From positions 829,092 to 893,091 of the forward strand of contig VZQC01001071.1 of assembly GCA_009823505.1 (NCBI GenBank): a DNA stretch of 64,000 nt. Reading direction: 5' to 3'. Under the pieces are notes generated by a model. That model did no database searches. It saw only the letters and a program-made list of their open reading frames with translations, and had not been told where the DNA came from. A program made the position numbers and the translations under genes. Below are positions 14,401 to 24,149 of this stretch, in pieces. Each line of letters starts with the position of its first letter. Within the stretch, counting starts at the first letter, position 1. Source of the stretch: Rhizomys pruinosus (lineage: Eukaryota > Chordata > Mammalia > Rodentia > Spalacidae).

Positions 14401-14430
14401 CATCAAGGCGCAGACCACTAGCCCCGGACC

Positions 14431-15370
14431 TATGTCCAAATTTTGAACAATCCAAGGTTCCCATAATCCAGTTGGAGAATCTTGTATGCACAGGCATGTT
14501 GATCAATTAGGAGTCCAGACTATATTCCTGTAGTCTAATGATTGACCCCTATCTCTCTGCAGCCCTTACATTCTACCACGCCTCCTCTTCCACAATTTGT
14601 TCCCTGTGCTTTGAGAAAGTTGCACAAGTGGGTGAGAAGAAACAGTCTACTTTCTTTGGAGTCATCATTTTGGACTCCAGTCTGTTCAGGTTGTTTCCCT
14701 TCACGGGTTGACAGCTTTTCCAGTGATACCTTTTTAATCATACTAACGAAGCCCAAGCAATTGGATGTACAGGCATTTAAACAGTACTAATTATTTTGTC
14801 AAGCTAAGCTGTGAGTATTGACACAGATGCTTGGATGGTATGCTAATCAGCAAACTGTGGTTTCTCTATAAAGGGTGGCAAGTTCTTATTGTGGCTTATA
14901 ACATCTCCTAACCACTAGAGGGCATAAGCTTGTGGCATCCACTGTGAGTTATTCCTCCAAGGAAAGAGCTAATAGCCAATTAGATTTGGGATATATATAG
15001 ACACTTGGCTGCCACTGTTGCAAAGTATCTCCAGGCTGTTGAGGTGTAGCTGATACTGACGGAGGAGACTTGCTTGTCTCAGGGAGACCAATATTTTGCT
15101 GTATTGCTTTAGTGGTCTTTGGTAATGCTTTCTGGCATTTCAGAGGCCAGTTGTATGCTAGCAAGTGATGTCGCATAACATTTTTTCATGCTCACACCAG
15201 GTCTTCGACAACAGGGACTTACTGTCTTTCTCCTTGCATATATCCCACTTGTAGGCAAAAGGCCTTTATAATTTGGGGGGGGGCGGGTTTGAATCCCCTA
15301 GACAACATCTCCTAGGCATAATAATTCATTGCTGATGTCAGAGCTTTAAGATAGTGTCTTTTACAAGTTT
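14431..15370 (-). mobile_element. Dispersed rodent repeat, unnamed (copy 1, colinear)
   Basis: This AT-rich stretch directly abuts the satellite. Its left part (about 14495-15050) matches 46140-46705 in the same orientation, sharing for example gcagcccttacattctacca, tggcttataacatctcct and taagcttgtggcatc. Its right part (about 15046-15350) matches 48421-48716 in the opposite orientation, for example tttctggcat followed by cagaggcca. The minus strand is assigned because copy 2 is joined to an L1-like 3' end whose poly(A) side lies to the left. I cannot name the family. It could be an unusual L1 3' region or a piece of an endogenous retroelement. Confidence 0.6.
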
Positions 15371-15421
15371 CAAATTCCTGGTTGGCTGAGTGGATGGACC
15401 AACACTGAATGACGATGGGAG

Positions 15422-15609
15422 ACACAAATCATACTGTAATACTATATAGGTCATTATATATCTGTATACACACATCTGCATATATATATACATGTATATA
15501 TATATATACATGTATATATATATATGTATATAATTGACATGTCCTCGATATGCAGATTGTGTGGATACAGATATATAATGACCTATATAGTTTACAGTAT
15601 GATTTGTAT
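15422..15609. repeat. AT-rich palindrome (inverted repeat, about 62-bp arms)
   Basis: The left arm (about 15422-15486) and right arm (about 15548-15609) are near-perfect reverse complements. Left atatctgtatacacacatct pairs with right gattgtgtggatacagatat, and left caaatcatactgtaat pairs with right tttacagtatgatttg. The spacer is itself alternating TA with catg blocks, so nearly the whole 188 bp could extrude as a hairpin or cruciform. A plain (TA)n tract of about 35 bp follows at 15644-15679. It may be a palindromic AT-rich repeat or a decayed MITE; no coding capacity. Confidence 0.85.
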
Positions 15610-15643
15610 CCTGCTCATATAATTTCTCTACAGATATATCAAT

Positions 15644-15682
<39 letters not shown>

Positions 15683-15689
15683 TTAAAAT

Positions 15690-16506
15690 GGGCAGCAAGG
15701 GGGCAGAGGGTGGATATGCAGTGAGGGGACCAGATCTAAATGCCATCAAAGTATTGTGTGAAAAGAGCAAAAATCCAATAAATAAAAAGAAGGGAAGAAA
15801 GGGAAGGGAGATGAGAGGAAGGAGGGAAGAGTGGAAAGGAGAGGAAGACAGATCCCTTGACAGTGTTCAGATATTTAGCCTAGAATATAAGCTTTAATAT
15901 CCAACTCTTTTATCCTAACCTGTACCTCATCTGTCTTTCCACAGACCCTCTGGTAGTCTGTCTCATTCTGTTTTTAATACATTGTTATGATTTTGAGCCT
16001 TTCTACCATAGAACTTACCTTGTTATGACATCTGTTCAGGTCTTTATATGTTTCAGTAAAAATGTATACTTTCTGACACACTGAGCTTGTAACTACTTTG
16101 TTAGAGAAGCTATTTCCTTCAAATCAGTATGATGTCCTCCTAAATTGACATTGAAGAACAAGTTAAAATGCCTTCAGGAATTCAGAACAAAACGTTTGTG
16201 AAGCAGATTGAAGACAATAAAGAAGATGGGAAAGAGAAAGAAACGATGTAATTGCCTATGGATTTCCAATTCAACTTCAATATTAGAAAAATGGAAGGAG
16301 TCCAAGGTGACATTCACTCTCCAAGAAGCCAGCTAGTGCCCTTCTCAGGAATGTAGCAACTTGAAAGAAAACTTGGCATAGCTAAGGTCTTTGGGAGCAA
16401 GGGATGTACATTTTCTTTGCCTCCCGTTAGCTGCCAATATGTATATTTAGTCAGCCTGGGATAGGTTTTGTGTCCTCAATGACAGTCTGTTATCTTTCTT
16501 GACACA
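15690..16506. other. Unassigned AT-rich DNA with a purine-rich tract
   Basis: I see no gene or recognised repeat. 15785-15850 is a GGAA/GAGG-rich purine tract. The rest has no long open frame, splice structure or repeat signature that I can identify. Confidence 0.6.
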
Positions 16507-17112
16507 GGCCAGAGGCATTGATGTATAGTAGGTTTTTTTAATCATCAATTATGACCTTCCCACCACAGGGAAAACTACATCCATAGGATTGGCCCTGGTG
16601 GTGGCTTTGGCTGCAAGGGAGTGGGTGTTAACATGGTCACAGAGACAAGAGGACTCTTCGAGACACTGAGACTTTCTACAAGGCCTCCATTTATATGATC
16701 AAGTCATCTTCCTCATGCAAGGTATGATGCTGTCTGAAGGGATTTTATGACTGTTCCAATGAACAAAGTGAGAAGCTTAAAGTATAGGATGCAAATATGT
16801 TTCTTTTCTGGTTTAGTTGAGTAAAAATTGTAAATGATACCACATTCTGTAAAATAGTTTGCTTTTCATCAAAATATTTATAAAGCATTCCTATGTCATT
16901 AAAAATTCTATAAAGAAAAAAAAAGAAAAGATGCTGCTCAATTTTGTTGATTTCATTTGAGGGGCAGTCCTGATACCTGGCCCTAGCCAGCGTTCAGTCC
17001 TGAGGAGGGCTGAGGAACAGCTGGAAGGGGGATGGAAGGGAGCCAAGGAATGGATATCTTGTCCTTTTTCTCTCTCTCTTTGAATAAATATCACTTTAGC
17101 CCAAAAAAGGAA
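16507..17112 (+). pseudogene. Eif4a1: Eif4a1 processed pseudogene, 3' end, interrupted
   Basis: The stretch 16507-16691 reads as the last coding part of the DEAD-box RNA helicase eIF4A. It holds the ARGID block, the VINYDLP block, and motif VI as NYIHRIG followed by P instead of R, then the RDIETFY-like block. Two stop codons follow ARGIDV directly. The reading resumes at about 16926 with the final residues and a TGA near 16957. About 16960-17100 matches the Eif4a1 3' UTR, including gggagccaagg and the polyadenylation signal in gaataaatatcacttt, then a short A run at 17103. No introns are present and the copy is 5'-truncated, as expected for a retrocopy. Translation factor eIF4A unwinds mRNA 5' leaders in the cytoplasm; this copy cannot make it. 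The UTR match favours Eif4a1 over Eif4a2. Confidence 0.85.
16692..16928 (+). mobile_element. Polyadenylated insertion splitting the Eif4a1 pseudogene
   Basis: About 235 bp separate the two halves of the eIF4A sequence, with no eIF4A similarity. The insert ends in an A-rich tail (about 16914-16928). An ATTAAA hexamer at 16898-16903 lies about 15 bases upstream, as at a cleaved and polyadenylated RNA 3' end. I do not recognise the source; it may be the 3' UTR of another transcript retrocopied by L1. Target-site duplications are not obvious. Confidence 0.6.
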
Positions 17113-17254
17113 GAGAACTTAGACTTAACTGATGACCTTGATAGGCTTCAATCATCCCTTAGGCCAGCAGTTACCTAGTACAAATGGGTCCGAATTAACT
17201 AAACCAGTGGTCTTTAGTTTATCCTTACATATGCCTAGGAAATTTAATATTTCA

Positions 17255-17405
17255 TTTTTTCCATTCTTTATTGGATTTTTATAAACATCATTGAATATAC
17301 TTTGATTGTATTTAGCCCCTTCCTCTATCTGTTCCTCCTGATATTCTCCACCCTATTTCTTGGGTCCATTTGTGTCCCCAAATACCCTTCAGTGTGGGCC
17401 CACTA
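17255..17405 (-). mobile_element. L1 3'-end fragment, antisense
   Basis: A T-rich start followed by tttgattgtatttagcccct and a C-rich run of cctctatctgttcctcct resembles the antisense of rodent L1 3' UTRs. Equivalent blocks occur near 24190, 27330 and 28975. Confidence 0.5.
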
Positions 17406-18299
17406 TTTTTAATTTTTGTTTTTAAGATGTATTTCTCTCATATTAATTTATCTTTAAAAATAAAATTATTATATCACTTTTCATGTGGTCAATGACATTA
17501 GAAGGGCATATTGAATCTGAGAAAGATAAATTCATTCTGACTAAACAGAAACGTGTTCTCAAAAAGTTCAGGACAGCATGCCCTAGCCTGGCCTACATAG
17601 CAATAGGAATACATTTTGACCTGTGCCTGCTCTTAAGATCTCTGATTTGAAGAGAGAGCTTTTATGTCATTATCATGACAGAAATTATCATGAAAAAATA
17701 AGATACTTGGCCAAAAGTAAATGGAAAATGCTTTAGTATTCTAAGTGCTTTGGTAATATAGGACGCTTCACAACATACCAAAGTGAGGTGAGTCCATGGA
17801 AAAATGCATGCCATCAGAGATAGCCGGTAACACAATGACAAACAAGCAGTCTATTTGTCACAAGTGGGAAACTTCCCCAGCAGTGAAATCATACATCTCT
17901 TCATCTCACAGGACTAACAGTAACGGACAAGACAGAAAGGAAGATTTTTCCAAAGAGACTCTGTATTGGTCAATTCTACAGACTGTCGAGATAAGGGACC
18001 ACCACAAAGAACTGAAATTTCCTCAGGCTCAGAGGCGGTAAGGAAAAGATTTCACACAGTGCTGGCAACTTGCAGGACACAGTAGGAACCAGGAGGCAAA
18101 ATGATCAATAATGTTTTAGTGTTTTATATGGAACCACACCCTGACCAGAACTGTTTAGTTGTACATACCTCTTGTCCTTTATTTTAAACCAAAGCCTCAT
18201 GTCAGGTCTCCAGAAGATTGGATGTGGAGAGGGAGTTCACTGTACCTTGTTTTATTCCTCTTCTCAAGATGGCCACATTGAATGAATCTCTTTCGTAGA
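17406..18299. other. Unassigned AT-rich DNA
   Basis: No gene or repeat family is recognised. The 81-codon open frame at 17796-18041 shows no domain, signal or conservation clue and is probably fortuitous. Confidence 0.55.
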
Positions 18300-18430
18300 T
18301 AACCCAGGGTCTTAATCTGTTTTGCACAATTAAGATAAAATGCCTGAGACTGAATAATCTATAAAGAACTGAGATTTTATTTTATTTTTTGCAGTCCTAG
18401 AGGCCGTAAAGGCCAATGTCATCTGACAAG
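18300..18430. mobile_element. Ancient mammalian repeat fragment
   Basis: The block gcctgagactgaataat followed by ctataaagaactgagatttt and a cagtcctagaggc element resembles a widespread degenerate mammalian repeat. A related block lies near 20590-20720. The family name is uncertain. Confidence 0.4.
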
Positions 18431-18452
18431 GTCTTTAGTGTGTCATACCATG

Positions 18453-18875
18453 TGTGATGGCTAATCCCGGGTGTCAACTTGATCTTGATCTGGGATTAAC
18501 TAAAATTAGAAAGAGATATTTAGATTAGATCATATGAAAGCTTGAAGACCCACCCTAAACGTGTTACCTTCTGATTGCAGCCAGTATAAAAGGTCATGGC
18601 AGAAGAGAGCTCCTCCCTTTTTGCTGCTTGCCTTCTCTCTCACTGGTAAATTTGTCTTGTTGCTGTGACCAGTTCCTCGGATTCCAGTGTAGAGTGACGA
18701 TCTCTCAGAATCCATCAGGCCTTCAGTGCCAGATTGGAACTACTGAGACATCCGGCCTCGTGGACTGAGAAACTACTGGGTTCTCAGCCTCTCCTGTGTG
18801 GTGCAGCCATTTTTGGACTACTTGGACCCTATCCTGTGAGCTAATTTGGTAATTAGCTAGAATAATAATCTGGAA
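18453..18875 (+). mobile_element. ERVL/MLT2-type LTR
   Basis: The start tgtgatggctaat with gtgtcaacttgat matches the known 5' end of ERVL-class LTRs. A TATA-like agtataaaagg is present at about 18584. The LTR runs to just before a primer-binding-like site. It is old and diverged, and its right boundary is approximate. Confidence 0.65.
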
Positions 18876-18893
18876 ATTGGTTCCAGAGAGTGG
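18876..18893 (+). other. tRNA-Leu-like primer binding site of an ERVL element
   Basis: The sequence ttggttccagagagtggg directly follows the LTR. ERVL elements are primed by tRNA-Leu, with a site resembling tggtaccagaagtggg. The match is close but mutated. Confidence 0.6.
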
Positions 18894-19985
18894 GCTATTG
18901 CTGTGACAGACCTAACCTTGGTGTTTTAGGGAGGATTGTGGAAGTGTCTGGAAATTTGGGCTGGAAAAGCCATTGAGTGCTTAGAGTTTATTGCTGTGGA
19001 ATTTGGAACAGTCATGCTGAAAGAGTTGTAGATGATGGAGGCCTGGCTTGTGCAGCTTCAAAGGGAAGCAGAGACCATCAGAGCTGTTTGTATGATATTC
19101 TTTAATTGATCATTTGTGGGTTCTGGTCAGCTGGGGCTGAAGAATCAGCTGTAAAAAAACAAGAGACCAGAACTTGAAATGAAACTTTTGTTTTTTGGGG
19201 ACAATTGATGCTGGTTAGCTGGGGCAAAAAATCAGCTGTAAGTAAGAAGAGAGCAGCATCACCATACGAAATCTTCTGGGAAGAATTTCCTCAGCATCAG
19301 CAAACAGAAGCTGTGGTCCAGAGGGGCTCAAGCCTCCACCTCAAGCCAGAAGCAGGACTTGGTAATGTGTGGGAGTCTTCTCTATGGTTCTGGCATTGAA
19401 ATGTGAAGGGGTCACAGAGAGCAACTGAAGCTTGGCACTGTGAGAGGCCAGGAAAGGACACTGATAAAAGTGCATCTCAATTGCAGTGGAGACCCCAGGA
19501 TTGCAGGGGTCATGGAGAGAAGCTGAGGCTTTACACCAGGAGCAGTCAGAAGAGAGCATTGGTGAAGGTGCTGCCTCAGTTTCAGTGGAGACCTCAGATT
19601 TTTGGAAATGCCAGGACCATTGCATGACCACTAAGGACAGCAACAAGTATGGAATGGAGCTGGCCTGGGACTGCAGGATGAGCTGTGTGTGCTTTGGATT
19701 GTACAGTCAAAGAAGTGGAGCCACCCAAACCCTTGGGAGGCTCCAAAAGATCATGAGTGACTCTCAGGTGTCCAGCCTTGAGCTACTTTGCTGGACTTAG
19801 GTTTTGCTTAGGTATGCCCAATTCTTCCCTTTTGAAATACGACAGTACTTTTTTTTAAAAGACTGTGAAATTTTAACTGTTTGTATATTTTATGGTCTGT
19901 GGGGGCTTTTAAGTTTGTACTGTTCTATGTTGTGATATAAAATTTCACATCATATCTTGGGGACAAGAAATGGAAAGGTGGTGGT
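18894..19985 (+). pseudogene. Degenerate internal region of an ERVL/MaLR-type element
   Basis: This stretch continues from the primer site. It contains a short internal duplication (agctggggc..aa.aatcagctgtaa near 19130 and 19217) and short open frames at 19205-19399, 19403-19627 and 19486-19800. None carries a recognisable gag, protease or polymerase motif. The right end (about 19960-19985) contains tggtggtttaataac, reminiscent of the LTR start of rodent MaLR elements, so a truncated downstream LTR is possible. Non-functional. Confidence 0.45.
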
Positions 19986-20029
19986 TTAATAACAATGTGT
20001 TTTGTGTGTTGACAAGGTGTCAATTGTGC

Positions 20030-20432
20030 TGGGTATCTTTCAACTTAACACACCTGGCTTGAGGGAGCCTCAGTCAAGGAATTGTTTCCATTGGATTAGC
20101 CTGCGGCCATGTCTGTGGAGTATTTTCTTGATTGTTGAGTGATGTGGGAGGGCCCAGCTCACTGTGGTCAGTGCCACTCCTAGGCAGGCTGTTGTGTATT
20201 ATATAAGAAAGCAGGCTGAGCATGGGTCAGAAGAGCAAGCCAGTAAGCAGTGTTCCTTCATGGCCCGTGCTTCAGCTCCTACCCCCAGGTTCCTGTCCTG
20301 AGTTCCTACCTTGGGCTCCTTAAGTGATAAACTATGATCCAGGAGATTTGAGCCAAATAAACCCTTTCCTCCCCGAGTTGGTATTGGTCATAGTGTTTTG
20401 TCAGAGCAATGGAGAAGCAAACTAGAACACCA
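20030..20432 (+). mobile_element. URR1-like non-autonomous DNA transposon (copy 1)
   Basis: The element runs from tgctgggtatctttcaact to gaagcaaactagaac. Internal blocks include gtggagtattttcttgattg, gtgatgtgggagggccc, agcaagccagtaagcag and aataaaccctttcctcc. Two other copies are at 53655 and 61708. I associate this sequence with URR1, a rodent hAT/Charlie-type element. No transposase is encoded. This copy is more diverged than the other two. Confidence 0.65.
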
Positions 20433-20589
20433 GGGAAGGACCTAGCATCTGGAAAGGTCTGTGTCATACCGTGGAAGTAGGTATAAGAGTGAGAGTGTAC
20501 AAGAGAGACAAAGGAAGGAAATGTTTATTATATCAGTCCCACTTTTGTGGTAATAATATCAGTCTGTTCTTAAGGCTTATTTGCTTGTC

Positions 20590-20720
20590 AGCTTTCTGTC
20601 ACTGTGACAATATAATTGAGTTAATTAAATTTTAAGGAAGGGAACATGTATTTTGACTCAGTTTCAGAAATTTCAGTGCTTTGAACCCATTTCTCTGGGC
20701 CTGTGGTGAGCAGTGTATCA
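20590..20720. mobile_element. Degenerate mammalian repeat fragment
   Basis: The ctgtcactgtgacaatata block, followed by gggaacatgtattttgactc, gtttcagaaatttcagt and tctgggcctgtggtgag, matches a common degenerate rodent repeat. It appears related to 18300-18430. Confidence 0.45.
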
Positions 20721-20724
20721 TCAG

Positions 20725-21005
20725 TAGTATAGGTGTATGCACATGTGTGTGCTAGTGTATGTGTGAAATACATATGCATATGGAGATCAGAGGTTGATAT
20801 CTGTTGTCTTTCCTCCAGCACTTTCTACTTTTCCTTTATCACAAGGTCTCTCAGTGAACCTGAAGTTCATCTAATCGACTTGACGGCTGGCCAATGAGCT
20901 CTAAAGGTCCACCACCAGCCTGAGCCCCTGTTCATGCTTTTAATGGAGGTCCTCATGTTTGCTCAGCAGGAACGTTTTCCCCATTGAGAAATCATCTCTG
21001 CCGCC
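20725..21005 (-). mobile_element. B4-type SINE, antisense
   Basis: Blocks agatcagaggttgatatctg, aaggtctctcagtgaacctg, gctggccaatgagctc and ggtcctcatgtttgctcagc match the antisense of B4/RSINE-type rodent SINEs. Confidence 0.6.
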
Positions 21006-21995
21006 CACCATCCCTTCATTAAAACTGCAATCTCATTGTTTCCCTTCTTGCTCCAGTTGCTCCCCAGAGAGTTGAAAAGAAGGGCAGTTTTTCCTCCCAC
21101 TCCTTCTCTCCACCTCTCTTCCTAATAGTTTTTTCAAATACTCTACTGGCCCCTGTCATCATGGATTATCTAATTTATAAACTCAGCAAAGTTTAGAACT
21201 AACTGATTCCAAGTGAGAAATCTAACAGCAAGTTGCTATTCTCTGAGCTACTAGTTGTTTATATACAAAATCATACTTTTATGTGGTTCCCAAATGTAAA
21301 AATCACACAGAATTTTTCTGTTGCACATGGCTCTAAGTCCTCTAAGTGATGACCTTGGGAAGCCTGTACCTTCCAGTGTTATTAATACTTTGTAGTAAAG
21401 CACAGAAGTGGCCTTTACTGCTGGATCTGAGGACTTAGAACCCCTCCACATACCTACAGCATCACTCTAATAACTCCTTGGGGAGCTTTTTCATACTTTC
21501 AAAGCAAAGGCCAGACAGTAGACATTTTAGGCTTTGCAGACTATATGATATTTGAAGTTACTACCCATCTTTCATTGTAGCTCTGAAGCAGCCTTAAGCA
21601 ATACACAATTGATTGCACATGACTTTTCCACCAAAAATTCATCTGAAGACACTGCAATTTAAGTTTCATATAATTTTCATATGTCACAATACTCTTCAAA
21701 ATTTTCCAACTGTTTAAAAATACATAACTAAACTTAGCTTGCTGTCAATACAAAAGCAGATGGCAACAGATTCTGCCTGCTCCTGGCACTCGTCAACCTG
21801 CCTTCATCCAACCACAAGAGTAGGGTCAGGGAAGTAAATCTCTATCCAAACTGGCAACAGACTTGGCAAGGAAGTGCCTATCTACCCTGTTGCAATTAAT
21901 TCCTAACATTGTAAGCAATTTTCCTAGAGATCCTATCATCAAACAAGATAACTAGTTCAGTGCCCTCCCCTCTTCTATGTGGAGGAGGAAGATTT
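21006..21995. other. Unassigned unique DNA
   Basis: No gene, RNA or recognised repeat is seen. 21490-21760 may be an old, unrecognisable repeat, but I cannot support a family. Confidence 0.5.
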
Positions 21996-22165
21996 TCTCT
22001 TTTTTTTAAATTTTTATTGATGCTTTGTGTATTTCATACATCATTTTCCAATTCAGTTCAGGCATATATCCCCTTCCCTTCCCCCCTCCCCAAGATTTTC
22101 TAACAGTACACCTCTTTCCTATTCCAGTAATGCTTCACAGCCTTCCTTACATATGATGATGGAAA
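21996..22165 (-). mobile_element. L1 3'-end fragment, antisense
   Basis: A poly-T start, then tttttattgatgctttgtgt, ccaattcagttcaggc and a C-rich block repeat the 3' ends seen at 45880 and 53425. The latter belongs to a near-complete L1. Confidence 0.65.
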
Positions 22166-22289
22166 CAAATCAATGGTTTTCAACCTTTAAAACCCGACTT
22201 TTTCTCATGAGACTCTAGAGAATTAATTTCTATATACTTGATTGAACTTTTGGAGAACTAGATTTCATGAAGTAACTCACATTACCATT

Positions 22290-22570
22290 CAGTAATATTT
22301 TTCACACTGGGAATTAAACCTAGAGTCATGTAAACAGAAGACAAGGGCTAAAAACAAAACAAAACAAAAAACCCAGAAGACAAGTGCTTTACCATTGATC
22401 TTATCCCTGGCTTTTTTTCAATTTTTAATTTTTAGACAAGGTTTGAGGTAAATTTCCCAGGCTGGTCTTCAACTCAGTGTAGCCCAACCATGCCTAGAAG
22501 TTGTGATCCTCTGTTTCAACCTCTCCACTAGCTGGGTGTGTACCCCTGAGCTGCTACACTTAGCACTGAG
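22290..22570 (-). mobile_element. Degenerate B4/B1-type SINE, antisense
   Basis: The B1-like antisense core is ttagacaaggtttgag, then cccaggctggtcttcaactc. Flanking aattaaacctagagtcatg and agtgctttaccattga resemble a B4-type head. An AAAAC-rich run at 22355-22372 interrupts it. Confidence 0.5.
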
Positions 22571-23000
22571 CAATAATTTTGAAATCAGAAATATCAGGTC
22601 TTTTACTTTTTTGACAAGTTTTATTGAATATGTTTTTAAGTTGAATATATTTTTTTTATTTTAAAAGCTTTTTTTTTCCCAAAAGGCCCTCTCAATTGAA
22701 CTTGTGATCACTTCAATACTTAAAGTAAAATGAAAATAAAGTTTCAGTCTTGTTCTTTTACTATCCATACAACTCAAGAAATCCTGAGCTGATCGGAAGC
22801 CATTTACTCTGGTGAATAACTAGTGTCATTACCACACTGGTCTTTGGTACTCCAGTCATAAACAAGGCAGCTTCGATGTCACAGCCATCTGTGGAATATC
22901 ACTAAGCTTAAGCTCTTTTGATAATCTGAAAGACCTTCTTCTAGACAAAATCATGAATAGAATATAAGAGTTGAACCAGTGGTCATGTTATGTTCACCAA
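22571..23000. other. Unassigned DNA
   Basis: AT-rich with T-runs near 22640-22680. No gene or repeat family recognised. Confidence 0.5.
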
Positions 23001-23004
23001 AGCT

Positions 23005-23115
23005 CTCTTAGCAGGGAATGGTGGTACATTACTGTGAGCCCAGCTCTGGAGGCTGAGGATCAATGCACGTTTGAGAGCATCCTGGGCTACATAACAAAAT
23101 CATGCCTGAAAAATA
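23005..23115 (+). mobile_element. Old B1-like SINE
   Basis: The order gggaatggtggtacatta, gcccagctctggaggctgag, catcctgggctacataac follows the B1 body in sense orientation, with many changes and a short tail. Confidence 0.5.
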
Positions 23116-23518
23116 ACCTATTAAAATTTTTAAGTAACTTTAATGAAAAACAGAGTAATTATTTTGATCATTTTACAAAAGAACAATCATTAAAACAAAC
23201 TATTATCTTCATTTTCAGCAGCCATTGTTAGCATTGGTCAGGGTAACTCTCTCCTAAGATATCCACCAGAAAGAAAACTTTAAGATGGATTCAATGATGC
23301 AGAGCACTCAGCATATAACAAAATTGGACAAGATTCTACCTAATTTAAGGAATTTTAAGGACATCATAAATCTCACCCCCTAATTGTCCTACAGAACTGA
23401 CATACCCCTCAACAATACTATGTAGAAACATAACCTCTCCAGTAAGGATTCTTAAGAGCCACTCTTCTACCTAATAATGTACTATCTAGAGGATTCTGGT
23501 GTCATTTGTCAATGTCTT
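23116..23518. other. Unassigned DNA
   Basis: No feature recognised. Mostly AT-rich without long open frames. Confidence 0.5.
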
Positions 23519-24061
23519 TGGGTCACGCGTGACCGCATTCTACACACTGTCCTTCCCTTCTTGGCTCTGCTCCAGGACTTGTCTCCTGCCTGCAGGCCAA
23601 AAGTCTCTAGGCTTCACTCCTGAAAGAAAGGGGGAGGGAAAACACCTGTGGAAATAAACGAGCTCATACGCAGAACCAGGGAGGATAGGAACTCCATTTA
23701 TTTTCTGTCAGTGAGGTCTATATATTTAAGTCTACTGTGCTCTGGGCAAGGAAGTGGGGAGCAGACAGAAGGGAGTGGTGAACCACCTTGGTTCTCACTG
23801 AGGGGCCGCAGAGCTTCAGTTTGTGCAACAGGTAACTAGAGTTGTGACATTTTGCTCAATGCCTTAAGGGAAGGGGCCTGGAACTTTGCAGAGATAGGGC
23901 GAAGCAAGAATCATTGTAATATCCCGAATCTTCCTGCTACAGATAACTCTGAATGCCCACAGAGATATCAGATAACTGGAGATCTCCTGGGACAGGTCTT
24001 ACAAGTTCTCGCTTCAAGCCACACACAAAGTTTCATTCCCACATTCTGGGATTCCATTACA
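23519..24061 (-). mobile_element. Putative ERVK-type solo LTR
   Basis: Read on the minus strand, it begins TGTAATGG at 24061 and ends near the CpG-containing palindrome ggtcacgcgtgacc (about 23521-23534). A TATA-like ttaaatatatag lies near 23730-23719, followed about 20 bp downstream by AATAAA (23702-23697). This order is typical of short-R LTRs. No target-site duplication is clear. Overlapping open frames on the plus strand are shadows. Confidence 0.45.
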
Positions 24062-24149
24062 CATTTAAAAATTTCAGATCTATGATTAGGCATTTGTTTT
24101 TACATGTTTGGTTGGAAATAACACTCCTGTGTTTCAACTTTTTATTTTA

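Larger units (their letters stand above)
1..14430. repeat. 134-bp GC-rich satellite array, about 107 tandem copies
   Basis: One unit repeats head to tail from the first base to 14430. Successive copies of the landmark cagatgcttgcc lie at about 50, 184 and 318, and the last is at 14367, giving a period of 134 bp and about 107 copies. Other constant blocks in each unit are cacyaaggtgcagaccact, ggaccctctggtccc, gggaaagaaagacgtagg and ccccctacctgcggcag. Units differ mainly by point changes. A few have small deletions, near 3841, 7974, 9903, 11336, 13384 and 13783. The unit is GC-rich with many CpGs. Because 134 leaves remainder 2 on division by 3, frames rotate from unit to unit; the short open frames on both strands are by-products of the repeat and I do not treat them as genes. 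The array is open to the left, and at 14430 it stops in mid-unit at ordinary AT-rich DNA. I do not recognise the satellite family. Confidence 0.97.

Noticed and set aside
1..14430. Possible CENP-B box or CTCF site in the satellite unit
   Set aside because: By eye the unit lacks the TTCG...CGGG pattern of a CENP-B box, and the cagaggcgg block is too weak a match to the CTCF core.
1..14430. CRISPR-like regular spacing
   Set aside because: Repeats are contiguous 134-bp units without unique spacers, and the DNA is clearly eukaryotic.
91..14510. Dozens of 60-180-codon open frames with similar P/R/Q-rich products
   Set aside because: They are frame-shifted readings of one 134-bp tandem unit, occur on both strands, and have no start context or domain.
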